Source of the DNA: Plasmodium brasilianum
Taxonomy: Eukaryota > Apicomplexa > Aconoidasida > Haemosporida > Plasmodiidae
NCBI RefSeq assembly: GCF_023973825.1
Contig: NC_090125.1
Span: 124,001 to 188,000, forward strand
Direction of reading: 5' to 3'
Length of the DNA: 64,000 nucleotides
This document shows, piece after piece, positions 12,452 through 26,935 of the stretch (its first letter is position 1; every line of letters begins with the position of its first letter). The notes beneath the pieces are model-generated. The model was given only the letters and a program-made list of their open reading frames with translations, searched no databases and had not been told where the DNA came from. Both the position numbers and the translations under genes were made by a program.

Positions 12452-15400
12452 TATATAGATTATTAATATTTATATATATCCAACAAGGGCTCATTTGACA
12501 ATAATAAAATATCCTTTTAATAATATATAACACTATTATTATTTATTTAATTTGTGTTTTTTTATTTTCCCGTAAAATAGTAATAAAAACTGTATGACTA
12601 TAATTACTTATACAACAGAAACAAAAAAAAATGACTTCAAAAATAAACTATAAATTTTTTATAAAAATGCAATTTTTAAAACAATAACTTTCATTAATAT
12701 AATACAAATTTATTTCATTATTAGATATTCAAAATATATGAATTTTTTATTTAATACAGTGAAGTAATTAAATAATTTCTTTATCAATTTTTATTAAAAA
12801 ATATATATATATGCTTTCATAATATTTATATGTATTGAGTATATAGAAAATGTAGAAAGTAGAGAATATAGATGATTGTTTCCTCTAAATGATGGGAGAA
12901 ATATCACTTATTTAAATGATGTTATCCTACTAATAATTCTAACATACTGAAAATAATATTTCGGAAAAATTGTTTTTTTCTAAAAAATATTATTATTGTA
13001 CCAATAAAATAATAGTAATAAGAAAATATGAAAATAATATTTTGTATAAATTTTTTTTCTCATTATTTATAGTGATTGCATCATTTACTTCATAATCATA
13101 TGCATTTATTTATGGTATACAACATATTTAAAATATTAAATATATGACGTATCACTTAATCTAGTAAAAAACAATAAATTGAAAAGGTACATAAATACCG
13201 AACTTTTATTTTTGTAATATCATTTTTGAAGGGTATAGTATTTAATTAGTTATATTTTTTAATATTATTTATAAATGTAAAATTGTTAAATTTGTCGATT
13301 AAATAATAGATATATTTTTTTAGTTAATATATATATTCAGAAGAAATATAGTAAATAAAAAGAGAGTAATAGTTGTATAAAGTATATTCACATAATCAAA
13401 ATGCTGATAGAAGAATGCACTTGTTTAATTATGTCAAATGTATTCATGAACATAATATTTTCTTATTAATATATTATATCATAGTTATTTAAGCAATTCT
13501 TATACAAATGTATTACATCCCGTATTTATATAGGATAAGAAGTAAATCACAATTTTTAATAGAAGTCCTAATTTAATTATAAAGCTTCATATATTTTCAA
13601 ATTCATAATGTTCTATTAATAGTTAATTTTTAAATGAGAATTATATCATTATTTATTTATAATTTAATACTTTAACTATAAAAAAATTTAGAAATTTATT
13701 AATACATTCTTATTTCATATAACTTATTAAATATATAATTTTCAAAATAAGTTTTTTATGAAGATGTTTTGTTATGTTTGCATTTAAATAAAAAGTACAA
13801 CTTAACACAAAAAATAAAATAATTCTGATTTTACTAAATAAAAAAGTAATCATATATTAAAATTAAAAGTAATATAACATATATTTATTAATAGGATCAA
13901 AAATGAAAACATGCAACCTTTAAAAAAATAAGAAGAATAGAAATGGTTAAATAAATAAATCACTTTATTAGCTGAGTTAATATACATTGATTACGATATA
14001 ATATAATAGCTTAAATGTCACATATATATTATAATAAAAACCCGAATGAAACAACTACATATGTAATTTTTGCAAATTAGGTATATATCTTTATTCTGAT
14101 TATTGAACAATTTGAATTTCACATTTTAATGAATCAAGAAAATATTATTACATATATATATATATATGTAAAGAATAATTAATTGTAATACAAAAAAAAA
14201 TATAGAAACATAAAAACCCTTAATATTATTTAACATATATCTTATTACTTTTTTGTGCAAACATGTACCTGTACAATATCAACGTTTCATAAAAAATTTT
14301 TTATATGTATACGACAGTTAATTTTTGTTAACATATTTTCATTAATCATAAAAGAAAAATCTATTAGATACAAGAAAAAAGGTATTTTTTAAAACTATCT
14401 ATCAATTGTAAATATGCTTTAATTTTATCTTTTTCTACTTCAGCGACACATTTTAGAATTTTAATAGTATATAAAGAAATAAAGTGCATAAGAAGTAATA
14501 ACCATACAATTGTAACACCTTATTGAGAATTAAATCATTTCGTTAGTACATCTCACCCTAATATATATAACAAATTTCCTAATGAGATAAGAAATAAAAA
14601 TATAATAAAAATACGATAGAAAAAGTATTCAATATGGTAAATTCTAAAGTATTACTCATATATTCTGAAAGTTTTAAACTTTTTTTCTTGGTAAGACAGA
14701 CATATTTTGTGTTATAATATATATGAATAAATGCTCTGTATAGTTTTTTTTTAAAGATAGATCTCTCACTATATATGTCTTAAAAATAATGGATATGCAT
14801 TTCATGAATAATTTTTTGGATGCAGTTCTTGAAGTATCATCATCTTTACATTAATACTTTCGATGATCTTTTAATTCAGCATTACCTCATTGTATTAGGA
14901 ATTATCATATACATTATCTTGTAACATATCTTTAATTATATATTATTTCTTCCTTTCTAATTTTCTGAAAATATTATAACAGTTATTGAAACTAATAATA
15001 CATTTCCACTGTTCTAATTATATAAAAAATTATAAAAGATATATTGCAATGAAAGGAAGATATTTTTATTATTTATAATATAATAAAGTTCTTTATTCAT
15101 AATACTAATTATCTTACAGGTGTATATTTGAGCATACAATATGCAGAAGCAAAAATATAAAGCAAAATTTATGCCAAGTTATTATAACTCACTAGTTAAA
15201 TATGGAAACATCATATTAAAAAAGATAAATCTGACTAATTGTACTAATATAAAATATTAATTTTTTCCATTAAATATGGATTCATTTATTTTTAAAATAT
15301 ATCAATTTTGTTAAAAATACTACATTATATTCACAAGTTAGTAACATAAGCGCATAGTAATTTCCATAGTTATTTTATTTTTTAAAAAATTAGAAAATTC

Positions 15401-18400
15401 CATGAATAGTGTACAAGATATAAAAAACTAAGGTAATTTAAAAAATATGTTTTTATATATTTCCAATAAATTTATTATTAAAAAAAGAACCATTAAAATG
15501 ATATTTCAGAAAACTAATTTTCTTAATGAATGATCAAAAAACATATATATTTTAATAACCTGACAGAACAGATCTAAATTTTTGTTATTAATACTTTTCA
15601 GAAAAATTATAAAATGGCCTTTCTGATACACAAAAATTTTATTTTATAATTAGCATAAAAAAATCAGATATTCTTTGAGAATGAGAATATTATCATATAT
15701 TAGGAATATAGTTATTATTTTTTTAAAGGAATTCCATATAATGAGCTTAATTATTTATGCATATCGTACTTTTTAAACACTATTTTACAAACTAAAAATA
15801 CAAATTATTGTATAAGATAAAAAAGTATCCATAAAATGAAAAGGAAATATAAAAAATGTTTTTTTTTATAGCTAAAATTATAATCTAATATGTACCATAT
15901 ATATACGACATGTAAAATATTTGTAGCAGGATAATTTTAAAAGTATATTCTAGAATTTAATTCAAATATAAAATTATAATATTTTAAAGAGCTTTATCCA
16001 ATTTAGCTCTTTTATACAATTGTATATTATTATTATAAATAGAATACAATAATTTCTATATAATTAAAATACAAGTATTTTATTTATTATAACTAAAATA
16101 AAATTTATTAAATTTATTAATTAATTAATATTATTTTTTTTTTTTTTTGGTTAAAATATATGTTATTTTATATTATATAGAGAAATAGTAATATTAAAAA
16201 AATATAAGAATCATGCACAATTATATTTAATAATAAATATTTTTCAGTAATTATGATTAATAAAAGGAAAATTATAATAAACAAATTATATCAAATAAAA
16301 TAATTTACAACGGAAAATAATATAATTAAGAAATAGAAAAAGATAATATATAGTATAACATTATAAAATTTAGAAAAACTTTTGACGCATTATATTCCCT
16401 TTTAACACTTTTATGGTCGATATTGTAATGTACATAATTTTTGTTGGCATATAAATAAATATTACTTATAATAACATATTATATTAAAACTACTATGTGA
16501 CATACTTAAATAAATTAAATTGGGCTTTTAATGAAATATATCTATAAAAGCAAAACTATTTATATTTCATTTTGTTTGTTTAATATAATAAACGTAGATA
16601 ATTATAAAAATGTAATATCAAAAATATATTATGTTTATTATATAATAATAGATGCTAATTTGTGTATGTAAACAAGTTAAACATAATTAATTAAAAATAA
16701 ATATAAAATATCCTTGAATTTATATATGCTACATAGTATACATTACTCTGGAGCATTATAGAAAAATGACATAATTATTATTTTATTTTGTGTTCATGTA
16801 AATATATGCACTATATAAATTTTTTATATTTAGATATATATATATTTGTCAAGATACTTGGTTAAAGACATTTATATGATACTTTCATTTGGATAACAAC
16901 TTGTCAAAATTTACAAATTTGTATTGATGTAAAAAAGTATAACTCAACTTAATAATTAAAACTGCCTATTATGAAGATTATAGAATTATAATAATTACAT
17001 GAATATACTAAGCATTTTTTTAATTATTATTTTCTATGCTTTCATGTAACTAATTCAGTTGATATTTTTTAGCAGCTTTCGTATTTTATTTTTTAATTAC
17101 TTTATGCATGTTATATTAATTAATTATATGAACGTCCAATTAAATTAAATAATTTTGTGCATTTATAAAAATGAAAGAATTATCAATAAATAATTTCCTT
17201 TTTATTTGAAATAACTAATTAGTTACTTATTAATTGTATACGACATTAATCAATGGTATTATTAAATATAAATATTCATTTTATAAATGTACATATATGA
17301 GTTCTCATATATATGTATTATTATTAATATTAGTCCTTTAATTCTTATTGACTTTTTGTAGATTTAGTGTAATTTGTAATAATAATATTTCATAAATATT
17401 ACTTTTATATAAATAATTTATGTTTCTTCTAATTAGCGATACTACTAACGATCTAATAATAATGACAAATATGACTTTTTTAATTTCAGTATTTTATTTA
17501 AATATAAATTAATGTAATTTATATATATTTCCAGTGAAATTATTAATCTCTCATTGTTTCATTCAGTAATAATTTTTATTGTAGAATATACCTCTCCTAC
17601 AATACTATTACAACTATAAATTCTCTGAGATATGTTCGCGCAAACATATATTTGATAATGTAATCACTGAAATAAGGGTAATTCTAATTTATATCTATAT
17701 GTATTTCATTCTTCTCAAGAGATTTCTGACATCTATTTATTCTAATTAATTTTTTTGTTTCAAAGCATACTTAATCTTTTCTTATTACCAATAAATTTAT
17801 TTATATTAAACTAATGCGATGTTTAAAAAAAAAAAAAAAACAATAACTATAGTTAAAATTGATTTTCTTTTGGTATCAAAAGAATAAATTCATTATATGC
17901 ATACATGTGAAGTAATTTGCTTGTACAATATTTTTTATTATTACTTCTTTGTGCATCCTTATATACTTGTTTATATGTGATGCATATTATAAGCACGTGC
18001 ATTCACTCGTAAGACCACCCTATGCATTTGTGTATATGTAAATTGTTTTCATAGAACTCTAAAAAACTAATAATTTGTACCTTTCCATTTTTTACTTTTC
18101 CCATTTTTACTTTTTAATTCGTTCTTTCTGAATGCTTATAACAATTATGCTAATTAAAAACCTTTATAAGAATCTTTAATAAAAGTAATCACATGTAATT
18201 TTACAAATGTGACTTATTATAAAATAGAGCTATTGTTAAACGAATTATCTATACAACTAATTAATTTAATCAACAACACGTTTATTTTGCCTTAACATCT
18301 ATATACTTTATTCTTCCTTTTGTTAACAACATTAAGAGAAATATACCTTTTAATGAATTTCATACTGTGGTGATATTAGCTTGTCATATATTACAGTACT

Positions 18401-18419
18401 ATCATTCGTCTCATTCTAT
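12452..18419. other. intergenic with decayed element near 14.8-15.6 kb
   Basis: No intact gene. The stretch 14.8-16.05 kb aligns with 49.9-51.2 kb: shared words include ATCTTTAATTATATATTATT at 14,928 and ACAGAACAxxTCTAAATTTT near 15,564. It may be a decayed minus-strand gene, see the 50 kb copy. After 16.06 kb the match stops and the rest is plain AT-rich sequence with no gene I can support. Confidence 0.5.
12841..12900 (-). promoter_or_regulatory. conserved upstream module of the array genes
   Basis: TATAGAAAATGTAGAAAG then TAGAGAATATAG in plus-strand text, about 395 bp upstream of the start codon at 12451. Confidence 0.5.
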
Positions 18420-20170
18420 CTTATATTCATGAACACTTACATGAGTCCATGTACATCAGGAGAGCATAAGTGGTAATGTGAAAAAAAACAAGTAAATAAA
18501 TTTCCAGCATACAAATATTTATATGTACATATATATGTATATGCATACGTTTACAACTTAATAATGTAAACAAGCTAAAACATCCAAAGAATGATAGTAA
18601 AAAAAAAATATACATATTCATAAGTACTATATGTATAAATAAGCATTCAGTCATGAATAATGCAATCTTATGTACCCACACAATTATGCACACAACTGTA
18701 TACATAAACCATTTCATTTATTTATGTACACAATATTACCTTTCAGTGAAAACTGTATTATTAGTTATACTTTTTTTTTAAAAGTTTACGTAAACATTAG
18801 AGCCTCCATAAATATATTTTACAGATGAAGTCAACATATAAAAAATGTACGTATATATAAGCAAAACATTGTCACAAAAAGAAATTCCTCAAAAAATATC
18901 ATAAGGCTGAATATATAAAACATGCAATATAAAATGCATTTTATTTTTTCTATTTTAATTTTTTCATATGCATTCTGTGGAAGAGAAAGTGATTAAATGA
19001 ACTTTTTTAATTATGCGGAAGAATAATTCAAAGTACATAACTACGTATAAAAGTATATATTCATTTATGAAACATAAAACGGCACTTATGAGAAAATACG
19101 TAAATTGATACATCACATTATGAGATGCATGTATGTTCATGTAGATGTACGTATACTTATACATATGCATATATATATGTATTAGCTTTAGAAGCATGTG
19201 TAACAAATATAAATTCTTTAATATATATGATTTCATTTTTTATATTCCCAATTTCCAAATACATAATTAGAAGCTAATTTTTTCAGTTTTTCTCCTTTTT
19301 ATGAGAATAAAGGGAAATACAAATAATTTAGAAAAATATTTTATTTAAATTATCTTCCTTTTTTTTCTGACTCATTCATTAAACACATACGTTTATATCC
19401 ATCTTCGTTTTTACAAAAATCTCTTTGTAACTGTTGTCTTAACGTATAAATAAAAGGAAAATATAATGGTTTTAAAATTAGCAGTTATAAATTCATATTT
19501 CGTTTCATAAGAAATAACATTTTATATGATTTACTGTTTTTTTTTTTCTTATTTTTTTTTTTTGGAATTTCTCCTGTCCATCCTTTCTATGTTTGGTTTC
19601 TCTTCTTCTCCATCCTCTCTTTTTCCTTTGTAATTTTCTCGATGAATAAATGATCTTCATAGAGATATATGTAATCGAAAAAATAGTTTGTATTATTCAT
19701 ATCTATCATATACTTAATGCTTACATATATGTAATGTTTATTCGCTAAATTCTACTTTATTATTTTTATTAATATTTATGAACATATGCTCCATGAATAT
19801 TTATCGATACAATGAAATAAAGCATACACTGTGTGCAAAATAAAAGAAAATTTACAATTATTACTACACATATCACAACAGTTATTATATCAGTTTATAT
19901 TATATCCACAATTCATTGACTTCGTCACAATAGTAGAACGCAAATTCTACTTTTTCTTAAATTTAATAATTTTTACACCTTGTAATTCCATTAAAATTTA
20001 ATAACATTTTATTTTTTAATTTTAATTTTTCAAGTATTAAATGCAAAAAGAGTTGAAACCAAAAAAATGAGGTAAAAGGTAGAAGTATAAAACTGCGATA
20101 AAAACAAAAAATCGAGAATATGAAGAACTTTTTACAAGTATATGTGCATATGTAATTTATATACAATATT
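18420..20170. repeat. non-coding duplicated block, copy 1
   Basis: Direct copy of about 32.1-33.9 kb at an offset of 13,666-13,684. Anchors: GGTAATGTG (18,472), a TATAAAATGCATTTTATTT-like word (18,930), TTCGTCACAATAG (19,921) and TATTAAATGCAA (20,035). It is less AT-extreme than its surroundings, rich in TGCAT/ATGCATAT words, with pyrimidine-rich tracts at about 19.3-19.65 kb. Open frames at 18427-18717 and 18964-19236 (minus) are not conserved: the aligned start in copy 2 reads ATG AAA TAG. I therefore treat it as non-coding, possibly a promoter or long non-coding RNA region. Confidence 0.6.
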
Positions 20171-21016
20171 CATATACACATATAAATATTATAAAATTAT
20201 TCAAAAATTACTAATAAACAAAAAACAAAAAATAATATATGTATATATATATATGGTAATATACTTATTTTACATGCATATATATATAATACCCACAGAA
20301 GAAAATATTTTAATAATATATAGTAATACTTCATATTATATAACAAAAAACACATAAATATTTTATATTAAATTCTTATTAGCATTTTTTTCACTTTCAT
20401 TACTCATTAATGTTTGTATATATAAGTCTCAAAATTCATATCACTTTAGTATATTTTTCCAAAGAAAAAAACATCCACATGTTATATCATTAACTGAATA
20501 ATTCTTCTTTATTTTTTTTTTTGTAAATATAATAACTATAATATATATTAACATTATCTCATATTTTTCGTTAGAATCTCTAAAAAAGTATATTTAATAT
20601 ATTAATATTAGTTACCAATATTAGGAGAAAAACATTATTATTCTAAAATTAAATACATTATACTTAATTAACTCTGATACAGAAAATATATAATATTTTA
20701 CTAATAGAACTAACTAAAACTTACATCACTAAAAAAACAAGGTTATGTACCAAAAAATTAACTAAAATAAAATTAAAAGAAAATTTAATTAAATTTTATA
20801 TAGAAAAGTAGAGTTATAAATATAAATGAATTATTAGTTATCAATATAAATTATGCGTATTTATATACATCTCAAAATGCATATTAACTCTTTATTTAAT
20901 ATATTTGTATACAAGGAAAATAGGAAATATATATATAAATATATATATGCATTATTATATTAATGCAAAAAAACATATATTGTTTCAATATTGTTAATGA
21001 CTACATAGCTTTTTAC

Positions 21017-21017
<1 letters not shown>

Positions 21018-21053
<36 letters not shown>
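21018..21053. repeat. (TA)n microsatellite
   Basis: About 18 uninterrupted TA units. Confidence 0.95.
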
Positions 21054-21058
<5 letters not shown>

Positions 21059-21320
21059 TCAAAATTTTACAATTTAAAAAAAAAAAAAATTGTACATACT
21101 GTCCATTTATATAAGTACGCATTTAATTTATTAATATAATATTTTGATAATTTAAAGAATAAAAAAATATATATCTTTTATTTATTTATACATTATGAAT
21201 ATAATATTTATTTAATTCGCTTTTATAAAATTTAGTTAGCACCAAATTTAAATTTGATATTGAATGATACTAAATATTTATTTTAATTATAATGTTACAC
21301 AACCTATTACCTGGATGACA

Positions 21321-21375
21321 AATATAAATAATCAACATTTAATAAAGATATTTTTTCATCATATATATTTATATC
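21321..21375 (-). other. shared 3'-flank element
   Basis: About 0.72 kb beyond the stop at 22044. TATAAATAATCAACATTTA followed by AAGATATTTTTTCAT aligns closely with 24,857-24,910. Confidence 0.5.
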
Positions 21376-22043
21376 TTCAAATTTATATCATGTAAAAAGT
21401 ACTAAAATTAAATTAAAATGGTTTTTACAATAATTATACCTTATGATACTTTTTTTATGAAGCATATTTTATAGGATTAATATTACATTTTGTAATTAGT
21501 AATATATATATATACATATCTTCACAATAAAATATATTTACATTCTTCAGTTATATACAAAACAATACACATATATTGCTAATTTAAATCTAAAAATAAA
21601 AATTCTTTGTAACATGATAAAATAACCATTTTGGACTAGAATAACATATAAAATATAAAGCAACGCATTTTATATGAAATGTAAATTACTACAATAATTC
21701 TATAAAATAATAATAGTTGTTGAATTATATATTAATTTTAATGTACATGTACATTATTTTTATAAAAATATATTTAAATAAAAAATAAATAAAATTGTGA
21801 CAAATACATTTTATTAATATGAACAAATTCTTTATAATACGAATTGAAAAATAATAAAAATTTGAAATATACTAATAAACGAAATACGTATTTTACTTAT
21901 GTATAATGAAGGCCGCGTATGTGAATATTTATAAAATTTATGCAATTGTAGTTATTTTTATTAGGAAATCACTAAAGATATTACAGATAATATTTATTAT
22001 TAAAAACGTATTTTAAAAGAAAGCATATTCCTTACTCTACATT

Positions 22044-23024
22044 TTACATTTTTCTAAACTTAATTCTTTCATATTTTTTAACCTTTTTATGATAAAAAAT
22101 AATCCATGATATAATTGTGACACCCATTATAATGAAAGGTAAGAAATAAATTACAGTACCAAATAAATTATAAAATACATCGAGTTTCTCATTTTCTCCA
22201 AATGCAGGGGTAAAAAATGGTTTTAAGAATGTAGCCCAAGAATTCCCTATAAGCTTATTAAAATTTGGTCCAAGATATTTCATCCAATCTTGAGCTCCCG
22301 AAATACTTAATACCTTGTATAACAAATTTAGAAGTCCATATCCCGCAAATAAATCTAAAATGAGAGATAAGGATAATAACGAAAACAATAATAGAGGAAG
22401 GAAAAGTCGTAATCCATATTTTTTAAGTATAATTTTTTTGTATAATTTATCACTAATTGTCCTGTTTTTTTTAAGAAAATCCTCATAGTCAAGTTCTTTG
22501 AATATTTTTTTTTCAAAACGGGAATATTTTTTAGTTTTGAAAATACATGAATTATAGTTCTTATTTTTTTTATGATTTCCCGCTTTATTTAATGAACTTC
22601 CCTTTGTTGATTTCGTTCTTACTTTTTTGTCATTTTCATTACTATACACACTTTCTTTGTTATTTTCTCCATTATACGGTAAATCATCCTTAATTCCTAA
22701 AATATTTGAATACATATCCTGTTTATATCTTGAAAGTAATCGACAAACTCTTTTACCTAATTTTCTACGAAAACTGTACATCTCATTCAGAGAGTTGTTG
22801 AACAAACTCTAAAAAAACAAAGTAAACATTTGTTATTTAAAGAATATAAAATTTTATTACAAGATAACTTATCAATAAAAACAAAACTTGAAAAATAGCA
22901 ATAAACCAAATATTTTCTAATAGAATTATCATACCATATCATTGTCAAAAAAATATGATCTCCAAGGTAAAAAGTTAAAGGCAAAAATGTTAACAAGTAA
23001 AAGTATTATAATTTTTATTTCCAT
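22044..23024 (-). CDS. fam-l type exported two-TM protein
   Basis: Exon 1 at 22935-23024 (30 codons, MEIKIIILLLVNIFAFNF...), intron 22809-22934 (GTATGA..TTTAG), exon 2 at 22044-22808; 284 aa. The exon junction FFDNDM|SLFNNSLNEMY fits the family pattern. Motif RLLSR is at about residue 53. The fam-l signature KKYSRFEKKIFKELDYEDF lies at about 122-141, TM1 (LFLPLLLFSLLSLSLIL) at about 164-184, TM2 (GTVIYFLPFIIMGVTIIS) at about 247-268, and the basic tail is YHKKVKKYERIKFRKM. The loop between the TM segments is about 62 residues and highly variable between paralogs, as expected for an exposed region. Exported membrane protein by family. No defect seen. Confidence 0.85.
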
Positions 23025-23430
23025 GATATAGAATTTTAATGTTGTAACTTAATTGGGAAATAATAAATTTACAATGGTATAATATTCTTTTAATAATAAA
23101 AAATTATTCATTATTTATTTAATATGATTTTCTATTATCCTTTATTGCTTCTTAAAATCATAAAATAAAAAAGGTATATATAATATCTTTAACAGTAGAC
23201 ACAAAGAAAAGTAAGATTAAGAATATATAATAGAATTCCTATGTTTATATAACGTTTAAAAAACTAATTTTTATTAAAAAAAAATAATAATAATTCATAT
23301 ATAAATATTTAAAATATATAATATATTTATTTAATATGGTAGGGTAATTAAATAATTTTTTATTATTCCGTTATGAATAAATTAAAATAAAAATATAAGA
23401 TTGCTTATTATATCCGAATACATAGTTTAA

Positions 23431-23490
23431 GTAGAATATAGAATGTAGAGAATATAGGTAATAAATTTTCCCTGTATTGAGATAATAACT
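23431..23490 (-). promoter_or_regulatory. conserved upstream module of the array genes
   Basis: TAGAATATAGAATGTAGAGA in plus-strand text, about 410 bp upstream of the start codon at 23024. A degenerate TTCCCTGTATTGA follows. Confidence 0.55.
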
Positions 23491-24856
23491 AATTTTAGCA
23501 ATATTTTTATAATAATAATTCTAATTTAATGAACGTTCTGTTTTTGAAAAGTTGAAATTAATGTTTTTGTAATATTAATTATCATAATAATCTAATAAGA
23601 ACAATGCTAAATGAAGCATAAATCATATAATATTTTATATTATATTAATTACACCACTTTAATTTTTTAATGAGCAGTAATATATTTAAAAAAATCTAGT
23701 TTTCTGGATTATACAAAATCTATAATGTAATATATATTTATAAGTTAAATAAATGATAATTTATTATTTTTTTTATAACAATCTTTGTAAAATACAATTT
23801 TAAATTACGTTTAATTCATATTGCTTGTAAACGAATTGTTATTATATCCTTGCACTTAATTTATTATATATTCCTTTTTATTAATAAATAATTATATATT
23901 TTTTTAGAAGAAATATTAATGCTATTTAATAAAGTAAAAAAAAAGTATATATATTAATACTTATACTTACTATTATTGCGATATCCATGGTTCAATATTT
24001 TATTTTTTTCATGTGTTCATAAATAAAAACGCATATATTTTTTTGTTATTGCTTTATTATATTATGCAAACGAAAGTAATATATATAAAATAAAATTAAA
24101 TAAAAAATACAAAAGTGTAATAAAAAAATAATAAAAGTATTTGTCACCTTATATGCTATAACACCAATGAAATACTCAATATTAATAATTACATATATAC
24201 AATTTATACTAAATCTAAAAATTCCCTTATAAGATTTTACTAATCCTTATAAATAACCTTACTATTATCTCTCGAACTCTGAATTAAAACCTATATTTGT
24301 ATTTATAAATTGTGTATAAAAAAAAATTCTTAATTTTTTAGTTTTATTTTATTTAACAAATTAGCAGTATAAATAAGAAAGCGTTGTTATTGGTCAATAT
24401 ATATAATATTAATTAATATATATTCTTATATTAATATTAAATAATTACTAATATATTTATATACACTTTAATATAGCATAAATATATAAATAAATTCATA
24501 TATGTGAAGAAATTATTATACGAAATATATATTTGCTTTGATTACTTTTTATGATAATTTAGATTTTTACAGATATATAATAAATTTTTAGAAATACAAT
24601 TCTATCACAGGTAGAAAAAAGTATTTGTACATATTATAAATTAATATATGATTAAATTTTACTAATTAATTAAATTATTGTATTGCATATAAAATAAAAA
24701 CAACATAATTCCTTTATTTATGGATTTTCAATTTAATATACGTTCAATTAATATCTGCAAAATTTTATTAACACTAGAATTAAGCACAATAATAAAATGA
24801 CAATTTTTTTTAAAACTTTATTTAATATAATATGGAATCACAGTTTTACTAGACAA

Positions 24857-24910
24857 TTATAAATAATCGAAATTTACCAAGAATATTTTTTCATTATATA
24901 TTTATTATTT
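24857..24910 (-). other. shared 3'-flank element
   Basis: About 0.73 kb beyond the stop at 25587: TATAAATAATCGAAATTTA then AATATTTTTTCATTATATAT. Same layout as 21,321 and 36,226. Confidence 0.5.
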
Positions 24911-25586
24911 CACGTTTATGTGATTCAAATAATATTAGTATATACTGTGAGAGAGAAATTTACAAGTTGTACTTTATATAAAACATTTTACATAAAATAT
25001 ATCATATAATATAAATATTGATTTTTTCTGTAAATTAAACAAAAAAAATATATATACATATCATTATCAATAAATATATATCATTCATTTCATAAAATAT
25101 AAAAAAAGTAAAATTTGTACTAACTAAAGGTTATACCACTTTTTGTTAATAACCAGAACAATTGACGGTTCTACACGAGAATGGGTTATAAGATATATCG
25201 TAGCACTTATTATTTAATATATTGTTATCACAAGAATTCAATAAAAATGTATGTATTTTGATAATACTTATTTATTTTAAAGCATATATATGTATTTTTC
25301 ATGAAAATTAATATAAATACACAAATATATATATTATGTTATATGTATTTATTATAAATTAGTTAATAAATTAAGAAGTATACTGTAAACAAATCGTACA
25401 TCCTAATTTACAACAAAATGAAGAATATAATTTTTTTCTATGATGCATAATATATCCTATATGTACACACGAGTATTTATCATTTTATAAAGATTAAAAT
25501 TACGTTTATTATGTATATACCACTAAAAACATCATAGAAATTACATCGTATTTATAAGCAGCTTGTAAAAAACTATGTAGTCAAAA

Positions 25587-26465
25587 TTATTCATTTCGCT
25601 CTGTCATATACTTAATTTTTTTATATTTTTCATTATTTTTTAAGATTTTAGGAATTGATACTAAAATTATTACAGATAATATAATGATAACTATTCCAAA
25701 TAGTATTAGAAAAGAATACATTTTTGCGTCCCCTCCATCTGATTGTAGAAGACTATCCAAAGGTGATAACACTTTTTCCAAATAATTTAATCCATATAAT
25801 ATGGGTAATCCTATTCCAAACAAGAAAAAAAGAAAAAATATGAAAACTCCAAATCCGTAACTTCTAAATTTGATTTTTTTTAATTTTATATCTCTCATTC
25901 TCCTCTTTTTTTCAAGAAAAGAATCATAATCTTTTTTCTTAATCCATTTCTTTTCAAAATGAAAATATTTCCCATCAAAAATTAAATTATTATAATCCAC
26001 AAATTCTGTGTAGTATTGCGCCTTATTTAATGGGCATCTATTAGACTGTTTCTTTTCTTTTGTGAACACATTTTCATTATTATATATTGCTTTTTTCTCG
26101 CACTCTCTGTTGTCTGCTATATCTTCCCTTAACGATACAATATTTAAATCCTTTTTCTTTTTATATTTTGCTAGTAATCGGTAATTTCTTATTTCTAATT
26201 TTCTAATAAGATTTAAATTATCTTCCAAAATTTTGTTAAAGGAGCTCTAAAAAAATAAAAAAATGTTAATATTATATTTTTAATAGAATAAAGATATAAT
26301 TTAAAAAAATATATATTATTATATACAAAACCGAGAAAATATGTATAAGCGAAATGTACATTAATAATTCTATCGTACTATATCATTGTAAAAATGACAT
26401 ATCCATATTAAAAGCATAAACTTTGAAAACTTAATAAAAAAAAGTAACTTAATTTTTTGTTCCAT
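25587..26465 (-). CDS. fam-m type exported two-TM protein
   Basis: Exon 1 at 26379-26465 (29 codons, MEQKIKLLFFIKFSKFMLL...), intron 26247-26378 (donor GTACGA), exon 2 at 25587-26246; 248 aa. The run of eight A on the plus strand at 26436-26443 was counted carefully: exon 1 stays in frame. Exon 2 opens SSFNKILEDN. Motif RLLAK is at about residue 52. The fam-m block (YYTEFVDYN, FDGKYFHFEKKWIKKKDYD) lies at about 107-137, TM1 (FGVFIFFLFFLFGIGLPIL) at about 159-181, TM2 at about 208-228, tail NNEKYKKIKYMTERNE. The best-kept fam-m gene here. Function unknown beyond probable export. Confidence 0.85.
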
Positions 26466-26880
26466 GATTTAAATTTTTAATAATCTGATATGTTATATAC
26501 GAAAAAAACTGTAAAGATAAAATATACTTCTAGTGATAAAAAAAAGCTACATTTATTTTAAAATTTAATTTTTAATATTTTTTATTTTTTCATAATAATT
26601 TTATGTATTATATTTAACTATATTATATTTCATAACATTAACAGAGAAAGATAACATTATAAATGCATTACATAATTTATATCTTAATCCTTTTAAAAAA
26701 AAAAAAACTAATTATTAATAAAATAAAGTAAATTGAAATCATTCATATATATTAAAAATATACATTTTAACATATTACACTATATATATTATATATTTTT
26801 TTAACCTTTATAAGATTAAAAAACAATATATTATTTCTTAATATTCAATTTATTATAGAATCTAGAATTCAGCGTATATA

Positions 26881-26935
26881 TCGTATAGAATATAGATAAT
26901 ATATTGTCCTATAAATAAAGTTGATAATAACTAAT
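26881..26935 (-). promoter_or_regulatory. conserved upstream module of the array genes
   Basis: TATAGAATATAGATAATATA in plus-strand text, about 420 bp upstream of the start codon at 26465, followed by TGTCCTATAAATAAAG. This is the weaker form of the module. Confidence 0.45.

Larger units (their letters stand above)
6485..16060. repeat. segmental duplication, left copy (~9.5 kb)
   Basis: Collinear direct copy of about 41.6-51.2 kb. Anchors have offsets of 35,105 (6493), 35,102 (fam-m stop), 35,102 (fam-l stop), 35,110 (fam-l start), 35,113 (14,928), 35,128 (15,566) and 35,136 (15,994). The slowly growing offset shows small indels only. Similarity is patchy in AT-rich spacers but clear at many short words. 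The unit carries fam-m, fam-l and a decayed element. Confidence 0.75.
20171..22043. other. intergenic downstream of the 22.0 kb gene
   Basis: Contains a long (TA)n tract at 21018-21053 and a poly-A near 21077-21090. The shared 3' element lies at 21,321. No gene seen. Confidence 0.7.
23025..25586. other. intergenic between fam-l and fam-m genes
   Basis: No open frame supported. It holds the upstream module of the 22.0 kb gene, the 3' element of the 25.6 kb gene at 24,857, and a short island of more mixed base composition at 25,137-25,206. Confidence 0.65.

Noticed and set aside
18427..18717. 96-codon hydrophobic minus-strand ORF
   Set aside because: The aligned copy near 32.4 kb has a stop at codon three and no conserved frame.
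18964..19236. 90-codon minus-strand ORF
   Set aside because: Lies in the same non-coding duplicated block; low-complexity His/Tyr/Met text from ATGCATAT repeats.
26436..26443. Suspected frameshift in the signal exon of the 25.6 kb gene
   Set aside because: Counting the A run as eight keeps exon 1 fully in frame with the family pattern.
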